This document shows positions 10,347 to 23,400 of a DNA stretch of 64,000 nucleotides, piece after piece (the stretch's first letter is position 1; every line of letters begins with the position of its first letter). The notes under the pieces are model-generated. The model saw only the letters and a program-made list of their open reading frames with translations, did no database searches and was not told where the DNA came from. Source of the DNA: Cyanoderma ruficeps (taxonomy: Eukaryota; Chordata; Aves; Passeriformes; Timaliidae); the NCBI GenBank assembly GCA_008694505.1, contig VZDJ01007747.1, positions 14,040,059-14,104,058 of the forward strand. The letters run 5' to 3'. Made by a program: the position numbers and the translations under genes.

Positions 10347-13300
10347 AAGGAATGTAGGTTACCAGATTGACTTTTTATAATCCCTTCTGTTCCAGTTTTC
10401 TGCTTGTGTGTAGTTCTGTTGTACAGTGATGACATTTGTAATACAAACAAAACTCTATAAGGACATATTTAAATGACTGAAGATATTCCAATATTCTCAG
10501 GTAGCTCAAGAGAATGGAAAGTTAAATTTTCTTTCCAGTTCTAAAATTAAAGGTAGCTAGAGTTAATAAAATTGTAACTTCCCTTCACCTTCCACCTGTG
10601 CTGTAATTAGATTCACTGGCTGTTATTGCAGTGTAGAGTTTTCTCTGTAAGGCTTGGTCTGTGGAAAGATAGGTCAAACATCACTAAATTTGAGGGCAAA
10701 AACGAACCAGAAGACCTAGCAGAAAATTTCATTACTTTTCGATTTCACCCAGAATTTCATCAGACTTTTTTCTTAAGTTTTTTTTTTTTTTTGCATTAGA
10801 CTAGGAAAGTCATGCATTGCATAGTATTGATTTTTAATGGAGAAAATTGTTAATTTATCTCATTCATCATTCAGCCTGTATTTTTACTAATTTTATTACA
10901 TCTTTTGTAGCTTTTCTAAATAGTTTTAATGCCATACCCTATATATACTGAATGCTTGCCTGAGCTATATCTATGCATAAAGATAGATGTGTTGAGAGAG
11001 TGTATGTGTGTGTGTGTAATATATCCTTGTAGACTGTAATCCTGACCATGATGTAAGTGTCAAAACCAGTAAACTATATTAAAAAAAAGAGGGAAATAAC
11101 TTGTTCTTAAATCTGCATAATGTCACGACTGGCATGCTGTACCTTTTGGCTTCTGTCCCACTCTTCTCACTTGTCTGGAAAACATTCAAAAGAAATCCAG
11201 ATGAGCATCGATGTTTAATTTCCCCATGCTAGCTTTCAGACTTCCTCACAAAGAGGTTCAGATGCTGAGAGTAAGAAGGAAATATTAGATTTTTGATTGT
11301 CTGTTCCAAACACCAGAGGCCAGGATTCCACTAAATAACCTTTTGACCCTTTTCTCACACAAAAAGTGTTCAAGCTCTCTCTGGTGGCTGAAATGCACTT
11401 TCCACTACGCTCGGAGTTTATTTTCAGGGATTTAATAGACATGGGCTTGTTTTACAGATCTACTTTATTTGAAATTCATTTGTCCAGTTATAGTTGAATA
11501 TCTCTTCTTTAACATGAGCTGTTGGAACTCTCTGCATATTTTCATCAACTGTTTGATGATTTGTACTTCTGACTCCAAAACTTAAGTTTTGGCTCCCACA
11601 AGCTGCTTCTAAAAGGGCAACATACCTAGCAACAGTGTAAGCTGTAGGTTCTTATCCTTAGTAACCACTGTTTATCAATTCCTTAACATTTTCACCTTCT
11701 TGGTTCCAAAGTTTTATGCAAAGAATTCTCACACCTTTTTTTACTGTTTCCAATTCCACTCAAAACTGTTGAAACATTTTTTAATGATAATTTTGTGTTC
11801 CAGAGATGTAGATCCAGAAACTAACTATCTGATTCTCACATAGAATAAAATATTTGAGACACATTTTAATGTAGTACTACATGTTTTCCCAACATTTTTT
11901 AAATATGTAAACTAATTACTTTTACAATTTTTGTTTAGTTCTTTAATGAGTACTACTATTTGAATCTTTAAATCAAAAATAAGAATTAACTCTGAAAGAT
12001 TTCAATCATGGAAAATATTCCTTTGTTGTTAACTTTGGGTCATTTGTCAAAAAAAATCAATGAGGATTTTTCAGTGTTGGCTTTTCAAACTAAAAGGCTA
12101 TGATTAAATCTGTGAGCAAATGTCAGCAGCTCATTATGGTCCTATGAGATTGTGGAATTTCATCCTACAAGCAGTTAAAATTAAAATATCTCTAAATATG
12201 TGAGTTATAATATTACACATGTATTTTTAATTGAAGTTTCATATATGATTTTAAATCAATTCACCTTTGTAAGCACTTTTAGATTATTCCTCTGTTATTG
12301 CTCCTTTTTCACTTAAAGGAAAAAACCACTTCTGTCTTCGAGGTGAATCGAGTGCAAAAAGATGTCTCGAAGTCTTTGTAATCTATTAATGTATTTGATG
12401 CTCTTAACGAACACCAGTCATATACCTTGTGAGTGAAATATATTTAATTCGTATCACTTAAAAAGTAGCACTGCTTTTTTTGAGAGGAGGAGTGGACCTT
12501 GAAGCTGTGCATACAATCCGTGCAGGGGTCTAGAATCAGAAAACAATCTCACATCTTTCTCATCAGGAAATCCGTTCTGATTGTAAATGTTGATTTTTGA
12601 CAACAGGCACTATTCATTATACACTTAGATTCCTGTAAAGACACTTGGAGGAGTATTGGCACACTTGCTAAGCTGGCTTTCCTTGTGGCCCCCATAAATT
12701 CCACCTTCCTTGTGTCCCTTATCAGTGGTACAGTCTTCTCCCCCAGATTTGTTAGCCTCTCCCCGGGTCTGAGATAACACCTGGACAACAGAACCACCTT
12801 TATCTTATCTCAGGTTCCCACTGCAGTGGCTTAGCTTTCAGTCCAAGTTTCAGGTCACGTTCGGGGTGGGAGGCACTTGAGTGGTCAGTGGTGGTGGCAG
12901 CCGGCTCTCCCCTCTGCCAGCCCTGGAGTCAGTGCCATCCTGCCTCTCCACTCTGTGCTTATCTCATGGCACAGACTTTCTGTGGCCTGAGACACAGCCT
13001 GTGTGAGACAGACAACTGTGCCCTTTAAGTCCTTACAGTAGGCTGGGCTAAACATGCAGAAATTGTACAAATCAAACTACTTAAGAGCAAAATTCTGAGA
13101 TGCCTGAATGAACTACTATTGTAAGTATGTTCTTTTGCCTTAATTAAAAATTTACAAAGCCTCTGTGAGCTATTTAGGCTTCTGGTAATAGGTATACCAG
13201 GGGCGTTTGTGTGAAATGAGGAAGTTTGCTGTACAGAAACCTAGTAAATAATATGAAGCACATACTCAGATGGCTTAATCTGTTCACATAGGTAATAGAG

Positions 13301-14629
13301 TTTGCTGTTCATGGAAGACAGTTTCAGGTATCTAGGAAACTTGTGGTGCAAATATGGCAAATGAGATTTCATACAAACTGAAACTGTGTTTTGCTGGGTC
13401 ACAAATTTCAGTGGATTAACAGGCTATCTCTTTTTCCCCATGAAGTGCACTGTAAGACTAGAGAATATTTTTGGAGTGTTCAATCCTCGAAGGTTAAATT
13501 TTTTTTTTTGTACTCTTCATATATAATGCATAAAAAAGATAACTTTAATAGCTTCAGAACTTAGAAATTTGTCATGCATAACATAATATTGAAAAAAATA
13601 CTATCTTTCCTGTTGTGGAGTATTCTGAGCATATTGTTGCATTTTAGCTAAATAATTAAATCTGTTCTGCTATTATGAAAACTATTATATGAATGAAAAG
13701 CATTCTACAAAAATTAATATGTATATAGTGCCAAGTCTAACATGAAGAACATTATATGCTTACTAAAATATTTTATCCAGATAATATATAAGCTTACTTT
13801 CATTTTTAATGATTTCCACTGTCTACTACTGTTGATATTATGGCAAAATAGCAAAGGTTTAATTTTCTTATAGTTCCTTTATCATTAAAAGTCTGAAACC
13901 TACTTAATGATTTTTTTTCCTTACTAAACACTGAAGTCTGTGATGAGTGAACCTGATCTTATTGGGAGGGATATCGTAAGGATTTTTATTTTTTTTTAAT
14001 GTCACAGAGCTGCTTTTGCTTTCTGCTGTGGCATTTTCATTAAACTTAAATTTCTTGGGTGTTAGAGTTGGTGAAGTATATAAAGAAAAAGGAGAAGATG
14101 TGATATCTAGCTGTGCAGGCAGAGCATCGATTTGCCATTTAGAGTTCTTTTGACCTCACTGAGGATCTTCATGTCCAAAAATTAAGCTTATGCATACAAC
14201 TTAATAATATAAAGCTTGCTTTGAGAGCCATATCAGAGCCTTTTGTTTTTCAGGGCAGGGCATCAAATTCTGTTCTTTCCTAGTGTGAGCAGCAAAAAAA
14301 GGTAAATAAAGGTATATTTTTCTCTGTTCCTACCAGCTAGAGTTGCCTCTCTAGGAGTTGACCTTACAGTGGGAAACAGGATATAAAGGGAGGGCACTAC
14401 ACACACACTGCATGTTTGAGGTCTCTTAGTCCTGCTAAGAAATTAGAAGTGTATCCTTAGAGACACTAAATAGTTCATGGTACTCAATATCATCTTAAAA
14501 TGAGTAACATAGCTGTACCCTGGGGGAAAAAAAAAAAAAATCTGTACCTGAGGCCTGTCTGCCCTTTCCACAGTGCACTTCACTGTGCGTTTTGTCTTTT
14601 TTTATACTGTCCTGTTGGGTAGTTCAAGA
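10347..14629. other. Unique DNA with microsatellite and a GC-richer block
   Basis: No gene is found. The stretch holds a 15-base T run (10778-10792), a TG microsatellite (about 11001-11018) and a 14-base A run (14527-14540). A block of higher GC content at about 12620-13040 stands out from its AT-rich surroundings but matches no repeat family that I recognise. Confidence 0.5.
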
Positions 14630-14752
14630 CCAAATAAGATTCCCCCTTATCTTTCTTTCCCTAAGGCTAAACAAACCCAGTTCTGTCAGCCTCTCTTTGT
14701 ACACTGTGCTCCAGCCACATAATCATCTTGGTGGTTCACTGCTGGACTTACA
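14630..14752 (-). mobile_element. CR1 LINE fragment, ORF2 3' part
   Basis: Read on the plus strand, the order ATAAGATTCCCCCTTATC, CTAAGGCTAAACAAACCCAG, TGTCAGCCTCTC, TGTGCTCCAGCCAC and CTGGACTT follows the well-known antisense order of the CR1 ORF2 C-terminal coding region. A similar phrase, CTCCAGGCTAAGTAACC, occurs in the copy at 48.9 kb. The fragment is truncated on both sides and heavily mutated. Confidence 0.75.
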
Positions 14753-16415
14753 GAAAGAAAGCAAAACTCCCAATAGAAAGCAGAAAAATAGAAAATATTT
14801 CTTTAGGTAACAAAATAAGAAATCTTTTACATTGTGCATTGGAGTAAATAGAGATGCCAGTTGAATGTCTGAATGTGTTTTCCATAAAATCACAGAAATG
14901 TGGATAGATGCGAATTATGAGTATCTCAGTAAAATCTCAGACAAATTGACTAAATCTCATTTTTAATCTCTCTAATAATTTAACAAATTTTATGTAGAGT
15001 TAATAATTTGTTTCAAATTTCAGATTGGAATGGACTATTTAAATAAAGTCCATTCTAGGTGATGCAAAGCACATTGTCTTCTTCATGAGTAAAATGGCAA
15101 TATCATTCTCTGTTTTCCACATCATTTCAGTCTCTGAGAGATGCAGCAGTGAAAGGAACATACAGTGAATACAGCAAGACTGCATACAGTGATATCTTCA
15201 CATATTATATAATTAGGAAAACTTGTGGTTATTCATGACGATAGTTCTTACCATTTTTAACCCAAAAATACATGACATTTATTAAATGCAGATCTTTTGA
15301 AACTTATGAGTCAGCAAGAAGTTTGTCTGCAGTTTTACTTCTACTTAAGTCGAAATCAATCCATTGTGAAAAATAATGCTAGCAAGTTTTTATAAAAGTA
15401 TTTTGGTATATTATTCTATTTATTGAAACCAAAGAATGGAGAGGGGAAAAGGGGATGTGTTAGATTCCTGGATTGTTTCCTAATAAAGTGACATGATGTG
15501 ATCAGTTTATTGAAAGTAAAAATTGATATGATTGATTCTGATTCACTTTTTATCCAATGTAAATAAACACATGAAGCTGAAAGTAGCATTGGAAGCTGGT
15601 GTAGTTCATATTTAGCAGTAACTAAGAAAGTGATTACTATCAGAAATATTATTTCTTCTTAAATACCCGCAGGAACCTAATGAATGGAAGTATCTCAGAA
15701 GGGACAGTGTAGGTCTCTCTATTCATTTTCACCTTTATCAACATTTTAATGCTTACAAGCTGAAGTCTTGCACACCTCAAAGAGACTGCTCTCCACCTTC
15801 AAAGAGTGATTACTTCTTGTTTGAGCCTTCTATTTTTATATTATCAATCTTTCCATCTGAATGAAGATCAGCATGTAGGCTTGACTTGAATAGTTTAAAA
15901 AACAGCTACTGTTAATATTAACAAAAGAATCTGACTTGATCACCTTGAAGCTAACTTAAAACTTACTTTTTATATTAACTGCAATCTTAGCAGAAGTGTA
16001 AGTGTTCAGATTAATCATATAAACACTGATTTCTTTCCAACTGCATTTGACTATGGCTCAAACTGAGCCTTTAAGACAGTAGTTTAGATTTAGAACCATT
16101 TTTAAAAGTCATATGTTCAAAAGATTCAATTTGATGATAAATAATAATCACCTGTCATCCACACCAGTAGTTTTATACCAAATAATACATAAGTATGTTT
16201 TGCTAATTTTAAAATATTAATGATTTGGAAAGTTCTTTTTTAATAATTGGTATTGGCCCCCAGTCTTGCCAAGAAAGATGCGTGTTTTTCTTCATAGAAA
16301 GTATGAAGTCATAGTATGTTACCTCATAATTCAAGAGGAATTGATGAATACTTGTGTTTACATAGATAAATAGTACTTAGTAATGTAAATCTGAATGTTG
16401 GCAGATAATCATCAT
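14753..16415. other. AT-rich unique DNA, nothing recognised
   Basis: I see no gene, RNA gene or identifiable repeat here. Reading frames are short on both strands. Confidence 0.6.
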
Positions 16416-16990
16416 TGTTTCACCCCCGTCAGCAGCCAAGGCCCATGCAGCCTCTCACTCCTCCACCAGCAGGATCAGAGAGAGAATTTGAAAGGGTAAA
16501 AGCCAAAAAGTCATCGGGTGAGATAAAGGGAGTTTAACAGGGAAAGCAAAAGCCACACAAACAAAGTGAAACAAGTAATGAATTCACTGCTTCCCATGGG
16601 CAGGGAGGTGTTCAGCCATGTCCAGGAGAGCAGGGCCCCTCTCACAGGCAACATTTATATGGGAAGACAAATGCTGTCACTCCATATGTCCCTCCATAAT
16701 GTCCCTAATGAGTAGGATGTTATATGGTCTGGATTATCCCTGTGGTCACTTGGGATCATCTGCCCCAGCTGTGTCCCCTCTCAACCTTCCATGCACCCCT
16801 AGTCTTCTCACCAGCATGGCACTACAAAAAAAAGCCTTTACTCTTTAGAAGCTGGGCTCAGCAATAACAAAACCCTCTCTATGCTATCAACCCAATCAAC
16901 TCTATGTTTGTGTTCAGCACAAACCCAAAACACACCCCCATACCTGCCACTGTGAGAAAACATGACTCTACCCCAGCCAGAACTAGCACA
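16416..16990 (-). mobile_element. Solo LTR of an avian endogenous retrovirus
   Basis: The block follows a widespread avian LTR and also aligns with the second copy at 30.6-31.2 kb. Shared landmarks in order are GCAGCC/CTCACTC near the plus-strand start, AAAGGGTAAAA, GAGATAAA, a GATG..ATA(T)GG core, CCTTTACT/CCTTGACT, CAGCAATAA (16859), TATCAAC (16885), CAGCACAAA, and CCACTGTGA..ACTCT near the end. In its own 5'-3' sense (minus strand) it starts TGTGCTAG and has a TATA-like CATATAAC from about 16719-16726 and a degraded poly(A)-signal area near 16525. No gag, pol or env sequence flanks it, so it is a solo LTR. No convincing target-site duplication is seen. Confidence 0.85.
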
Positions 16991-17000
16991 GTAATGAATC

Positions 17001-17017
17001 TTTTTTTTTTTTTTTTT
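17001..17017. repeat. 17-base T run
   Basis: An uninterrupted T tract lies 10 bp beyond the LTR edge. It may be a decayed retroposon tail on the minus strand or simple slippage. Confidence 0.8.
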
Positions 17018-17079
17018 GCATAATTTTGGTTTCTTGAAGTATATATTTCACTTCATTATGATTCTTGATTTTGCATAGT

Positions 17080-17315
17080 AGAATGATAGAATCATTTGTG
17101 TTGAAAATTATGTTACCTTTGCCATGGGCAGGGAAACTTTCCACTAGACCAGGTTGCTCAAAACTCCATCCAACCTTGGACACTTCTACAGGTGGGGCAT
17201 CCACAACTTCCCTGGACAACCTGTGTCAGTGCCTCATCACCTCATAGTAAAGAATTTCTTCTTGATAGATAATCTAAACCTACCCAGAGTTTTCTCAGGT
17301 TACATTTTAATCAGC
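17080..17315 (-). mobile_element. CR1 LINE 3' end
   Basis: This is a 5'-truncated CR1 in antisense. From its 3' end (left) the plus strand reads the tail relic ATGATAGAATCAT, GCCATGGGCAGGGA, CCAGGTTGCTCAAA, CATCCAACCTTGGACACTTC, GGGGCATCCACAACTTCCCT, CAGTGCCTCATCACC and TAGTAAAGAATTTCTTCTTG. These are the usual landmarks of the avian CR1 ORF2 end and 3' UTR. Similarity fades after about 17300. Divergence is moderate. Open frames on either strand through it are by-products of the element. Confidence 0.9.
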
Positions 17316-17647
17316 TATGCTGAACTCATAGTAAATAGAGAAAAAAATGCATTTCCTCTGCTTGCTTGGGTGTGGTAAGAAAATTCCTTTAAAGTTCCAT
17401 ATTTTACTTTAGAGGTAGAATTGCATAAAGCAATTATTAATTAATAATCAAAGCATTAAATTCCATTATCTGTGAAAGTCTTAGTAAATGTATGTTTTTC
17501 CGAATAGAAAAAGGTTTAGGTTCTTTTGATTCAATTTACATAATAATACAGAGACCTTTCAATAAGAAATTCAGGAAAAACATAAGTAGTTCCTTGCCTG
17601 CAAATATGTAGAGTATTCACATGCCAACAAATGTTAAATCAGAAGTT
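17316..17647. other. AT-rich unique DNA, nothing recognised
   Basis: No gene or repeat is seen between the CR1 fragment and the A/C-rich tract. Confidence 0.6.
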
Positions 17648-17764
17648 AGGAAAATAACAAACAAAAAAAAACCAACCCCACCCCCCCCCAAAAAAAAATT
17701 AAAAAANCAAAAAAAATTAAAAAAAAAAACCCAAAAAAAACCCCAAACCACCCCAAAACCCACC
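17648..17764. repeat. A/C low-complexity tract with G4 potential and an N
   Basis: The plus strand is almost only A and C, with A runs up to 10 and a 9-base C run at 17681-17689. An unresolved base lies at 17707. On the minus strand, G tracts at 17759-17761, 17751-17754, 17741-17744 and 17730-17732 are separated by 4, 6 and 8 bases, fitting a G-quadruplex pattern with T-rich loops. The long homopolymers and the N suggest that the base count here may be unreliable. Confidence 0.8.
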
Positions 17765-19719
17765 ATATTGGTAGCAAAGAAATGTTCATAAGCAGAAAAC
17801 AGCATCCTGATCAGTGCCTTCAGGTATAGCAGAAGTAAATACTGAGCTGAGCTAAAGACTACTTTTTGTTTAAATACTTATTCTATGGAATATGTTGTAT
17901 ATTTAGATTGTGATTTAGGTAGTGTATTTCCCAGCCTGATTTATTTATTACTAAAATTAATATATCTTCTTTTGCATCTTAGAAATAGCCGAAAAGCATT
18001 ATTTTTGAAAAACATAGAATACAGTAAAAAAGGGAGTTATGATTGAGGGAAATTGAAATAAGATTGTAAAAGACAGAAAAAGTGGAACTTAATATATGAT
18101 TTACTCATGCTCGTTAATGAGGCTTAGAAATTATCTCATTTTATAGTCTAGTGAGACAGCTGAGCAATATCCAGAATTTCTGATATAAACATAGGAACAA
18201 AAATGTATTTGCTTTAAAGCAAGCCTGCTGGATGGGAATAGCCATTACAGCCAACAATGAGGCAATGAATCTGTGCCTAAAGCAGCATAGTAAGGCTTTT
18301 CATAACTTTTTGTATGCATAGTAAAGTGTAAATTTGCAGGAACATCCACAGAGATTTAAATTAATTTCAGAAAGAAAATTATTACATTAATTTGTTTTCT
18401 ACAAATATAATTTTGAATTAGTTATTCAGTATGGGTTTTCCCAGTTGCCTTTAATAAAATGATAGAGATGGGCTTATGGGGAGAATCTTAATTGTTCAGC
18501 TTTCCATTTCTGTTTGACTCATTTTCAAACTTAGTTATTGGTGGGAAATAGCTCAAGTAAATGAGTGTTGGTGAACTCTAGTGCCTGATTCTGGGCTTTT
18601 GCTTGGATTTATTCAAAGGGTAGTCAATGTTTTAAGAACACTGAACATTTTATTTTCATTCAAAGTAGCGTCCTCCATGGAGCTCTGCTTTGGGAAGAAT
18701 TTCAGTGTGTAAGGTTGTAAAGTCGCAGTTAAATGTAAAGTTTTATAATTCTTTTGACCTTACGAGCATAGTGTGTTAATTTAAAACAGCATGTTGCAGC
18801 TTCTGTTCCTACGACTCAGTTCTGAGTAATCATGCCTGTAATTTTTCCATAGTATATCTCTATTACAGTGTTTAAAATACACAGAGCTCATGGTGCAGAA
18901 AAGACTAAGTGAAAAATGTTCAGTTGTGAAATACAAAGGAAGAATCAGGATAATTGTTAAAAGATTACTTTTCATTAATAATTTTCACCTGAAGGACATA
19001 ATTATACAGACCACTGATAGGAAATTATAGGAATAATTTTTTGTTCCTTCAACAGATTAAAAGTTTCTAATTCATTTGCTTTATGAGGAAACTGTGTTTC
19101 TGTAAAGGTTAAATTTATACAGTTGGACATAGAAAGGAAAAACGTATGCAGAACATTATGGATCAACACAATATGACAGTATTCCTATGACAAAAAAGGG
19201 TCATATAGAGCTATTGCTGTAATTCTGTGAATTGATATTTGTAGGTATAGAAAGAAAACAGAATTATTATATTATTCATATGCATTCATAGCATTCTTCC
19301 TAATGCTTCTGATTAATCATAAAACAAGTTACAGACAGAAGTTTATTCCAACCTCGTAAGTAAGAGGATTAACCAGAAGGATTATAACAAAAGTTATAAT
19401 GCCAATAATTTATGAATACTCTTTTCTTTTATTTTTCTTTCCTGACATGACTGTTCAGAACAGCACTGCTTGCTTTCAGCTAAGCTTACAGATTTTTCTA
19501 CAAAGAACATATATTTTTGCACTGTTCCTGAGACAGACTTTAGCAGGGAATATTTTTGGGATTTGAAATGCTCTTCTCTCCTTTCATTCCCAATAAAGAA
19601 AGAAATAAGAAAAAGAAAACTTATGCTTTGCAAGGAATCCTTTCAAATGCATGAAAGAGAGACAGTGCTAAGCATGGCACCTCTGTTAACTTCTCAAAAA
19701 CCCAAGGGCAGATACTCAC
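17765..19719. other. AT-rich unique DNA, nothing recognised
   Basis: Both strands carry only short reading frames and no recognisable repeat. Confidence 0.6.
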
Positions 19720-20480
19720 TTGGGACGTAATCCAGGCTTGTTCCGAGTTGCGCTTAACCTTTGTTTTTGTTGTTAATCTTTGTCGATACCAAGAAAAAAA
19801 CCCGTAAACTTTGGTTGAAGCATTTACATTAAGTTTCCTTGAGATTCAGCACAGGATCTCTGGTTTTAGGTGGTGTTACAGTTTTTAGCAGTGTGTACAC
19901 AAGACCTGTGGTTTCTGGCTTCAGAGGCTTGCTATACAAGTTCTGTTGTGCGCGGGCTCTGAAAATTTGCTCTGGCTTGGTGCCCACTGAGAAATGCTTT
20001 GGTGCAGTAGCTCGGGGTGCAGCTGCAGTACCAGCTGAGGGTTCAACCCTGGAGGTGAGAGCCCGGGCAAGAGGCTGTGAACTGCTGACCCCTTGCACAG
20101 CAAGGGCCCAGGGACCTGTGGTGCGACCAAGTATACAATACTGGAGGTTCCTTTGTTCGGGGCTCTAGCTCAGAAGCACCAACTCAAGCTGTCATTTTGT
20201 TATTTACTTATTGCACCAAGATGAAATTGTTTTAAGGGTCTGGACATCTGAGGCTCTGCTACGGGTATGTGGGGTCGAGCCTGTAAGGAAACTGCAAGTG
20301 GCAGGGGTGCAGCTGTGGTGGGATCTGGGTCAGGCATTGGGAGTGCGACTGCCAGGGTGCATCTGAGAGGACTGTGAAAACCCAGGTCCCATCAGTGTTT
20401 GTGTATATTTCACTGCTTGGAGTAAATTAGACAACTTTGTGCTGCTGGTTGGTGGCACAATAGTGGGAGGGTATATTTAG
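19720..20480. other. Unclassified GC-rich block
   Basis: The region, richest at about 19900-20400, is clearly higher in GC and CpG (GTGCGCGGGC, GCTCGGGG, GCCCGGGC, GTGCGACC, GTTCGGGG) than its AT-rich neighbours. It carries open frames of about 109 codons (plus strand, TTG start) and 89 codons (minus strand). These reflect the scarcity of stop codons in GC-rich DNA and show no domain. Candidates are an LTR of an unfamiliar endogenous retrovirus, a decayed processed copy of a GC-rich transcript, or a small CpG-rich regulatory element. There is no flanking pol-like sequence, poly(A) tail or clear target-site duplication. Confidence 0.4.
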
Positions 20481-23400
20481 TGTTTCAAGGGAAGATGTAA
20501 TAGTTCCAGCCTGTGTATAGTTGGGACTGATAAAGCTCAATTCTCACATTTAGGGCAGATTTGCAGATGGAGGTAGGAAATAAAGAACACAGATAGGAAA
20601 TAAAGCTTAAAAAGAAAAAGGAATAAACTCATTGCTCTAACTATAGTTTGTGTTCAATATGAACACCTTGTTCAATGATATTTAATTCAAAATAAGGTGC
20701 TGAAGATAGAATTACATATTGAGAGAATTCATTAGAAGTTTTTAAAGTAAGCTGAATAATAAATGTGTTTCAAATTGTATTTCATGAATCTTTACAGGTA
20801 TTTAAATTAGATCTGTAAATTATTATGAAAAATCCACAAGGGATACACAATTAGGTAAATAAGCTGTTCAAGGCCAGGAGCTATTCAGCATTTTTTTTAC
20901 AGTGCTTTCGTATGGAAAACAGGTGAGTGGCAAAAAAAAATAAATTAAAAAAAAAGTAGCACCTATGCAAAGTTTAAAAGTTAGCAGAGATGATGACTGG
21001 AATAATAATAAAAAATAGCTCCCTCATAATTAGTTTTCCAGTCTTTGCTTACACATTGTCACTATACCACTAAAGTAATTAAATGTAGGACAAGTGATTA
21101 CTTAATGTAAATGTGTTTTATAAAGCATGTGATTTCTTGACCTTTTGAGTTTGCCCAATCATAATCTGGTTGTCTTTTCCTGAAGTGTACACTGGCCTTT
21201 CTGAATGAACAGCAATATATAAACTAATGGTTATTAGAGTTTAATTGGGAGCACTGCTATTTGTAACCATACGCCATTTTAAGAATGCGATATTTGCTTT
21301 TGCATAGTTCACGTGACATTTAAGTGTGCCAAAGATATGTTTACAATAGTTGAAGGGTGATACATGTATTAAATTTATTTTGTCAGAGTTGTAGTGGGAG
21401 TTATGAGACTTGCTGCTTGCCTGTTCTCTCACACTTTTTCCAATAGACTTCCCATAGAACATCTATCTGCATACTTTTTCTGGGCTCTAGCTAGCACGAG
21501 TCAGCATTCCCAAGCTACCCTTGTGGTAGTTAATGCATAAGACACAGGATACAGCACAAGGGCCATCTGTTTGTCAACACTGAGCATCCTCACTAGGACA
21601 ATATGCCGTATCCCACACTGATGCATTTTTTCAGTCTTTGCTATGAAGCTAACCAGAAAGAGGCCAGATTTTATGCCTGCCTACCTGAAGTCATATCTGC
21701 TCAGTCTCATAGAGCTGTAATTTGAGGCATTTTCCTTGATTTCTGTTCTTACCTGTCCATCTGTGCTTATCCATGTCATGATACATTGTTAGAGCTTGAG
21801 TACTTTAAGTAATTACATCAGTCATAGCATTCATGGTTCTAGCTATTTTTCAAGCACATAGCAGCTGAAAATATATTGAGCTGTGAAACTGAAAGGTCTA
21901 GATGGTAATTTTGCATCCTGTAAATTTATTTTTTCAATTGTTTTTAGTGAGATGTATTTATTTTTCCAATTGCTGTTATCACCTAAGAGACTATGGGAGC
22001 AGACTTAAAAGCAAAATGAACAGAGCTTCTAGTGTAAATTGTCTTCCTGGAGATTAGCCATTATTAACAGATTATCAACAAAATGCATCTAAAGACTTTC
22101 CCTGGGCCAGGCTGTACCCACATGTCTCTGGTAGGAATGGTGGTTCTAATCTTAAAATCTTGTCTTTCCCTAGGGATCCACTCCTTCTCCCTTTCAGGCA
22201 ACAGAAGTAGCAATCCACCTGCCTCAGTGAATCCGCTGTATCCACTTAACCTCTACTCAGCAGGATAAGCACCTGCTAACAGCATGGGGTACTGCTGGAA
22301 AAATTATGAGCCTGCTACCTTATATGTTAACAGTGATTAATATTTGGTATTACGGTTTCAATATGTAGGAGGCATTACCACTATTGAGAAACTGCCTTAA
22401 CTCCAGCTGCTGTTCCTACAGAGATCCCTCTCACTTGGAACATGCAGTTAGGGACTGCTGCTACCAAGAAAGTAAACAGAAGCATCTTTCAGGGCTTAGA
22501 CAACAGAGAGACGGGTAAAATGCTGTGTTATAGTTTAAACAAATGAACGAATGAAAAAAAGAAACAAAACCAAACAGGATTCAGATTTACATACCATCTT
22601 CATGAAATATCAAAAGTAAGGGACTTCTTGTTATCTAAAGTGTTAGGGAAAGGGGGCATTAATACTAGTCTACTTTTTCAGAGATTAAAGGCTTATGATA
22701 GTCTATGGAAATACTTATTTTTTGTCTCAGGAGCACAAGCACACTGAGATAATAAGAACACAACAGTGTTCTCTGTTTTCATCACAACACATGTTTACCC
22801 AAATTAAAATATAGCATTGCTGTTTCCTTAAGTTCTATGTAAAGGCATCAGATTCCTGTACAGTCTTGGTCATTATTTTAGAAATTGGTTGCACATTGCT
22901 ACTTATCAACCCAGTTTTTAGGAACAATTAGTTTGACTTAACAGTGTGTAAACTATAGGTAGCAACCAGAAGCTGTGGAAATACATCAAAGATTTGGTTT
23001 TTTCTTTAACCTTTTGGATAATACTGTGAGCCCTTCTACTGGAATTTTAATATCTGCATCTACACAAATATTATCAAAACTTACAGGAAAACTGCAAAGC
23101 TGGAATTGTATTTCCTCTTATAATGTTTACAACAGGATAGAATTACTGTTTAACCAAGCTTCAAAATTATTTTGTAAATTTGACATAGATGCTTTAAGAG
23201 GACATTACTGAAAAAAAAAAAAAAAGTTAGCAAATTTTCACACTTTAATTGTCCTAGCAAGGTACTGTGAATATTTTTCTAAATCTTTTTTTGTTACAAA
23301 TAAAAGCAACTCCATTTGTATCTCTCCTTCTTTATTTGTGTCTTTAATTTCCATTTTGCTAGGCAGTCTGTATCACCTCTTTTCATCCTTCCTTTAAGTC

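Noticed and set aside
12337..12373. Short CpG-containing inverted repeat (CTTCGAG ... CTCGAAG)
   Set aside because: Seven-base arms with a spacer this long are common by chance.
16618..17378. Overlapping 60-78 codon frames on both strands
   Set aside because: They fall inside the LTR and the antisense CR1 fragment and are by-products of those repeats.
19839..20168. 109-codon open frame in the GC-rich block as a gene
   Set aside because: It starts at TTG, overlaps equally open minus-strand frames and has no domain. Low stop-codon density in GC-rich DNA explains it.
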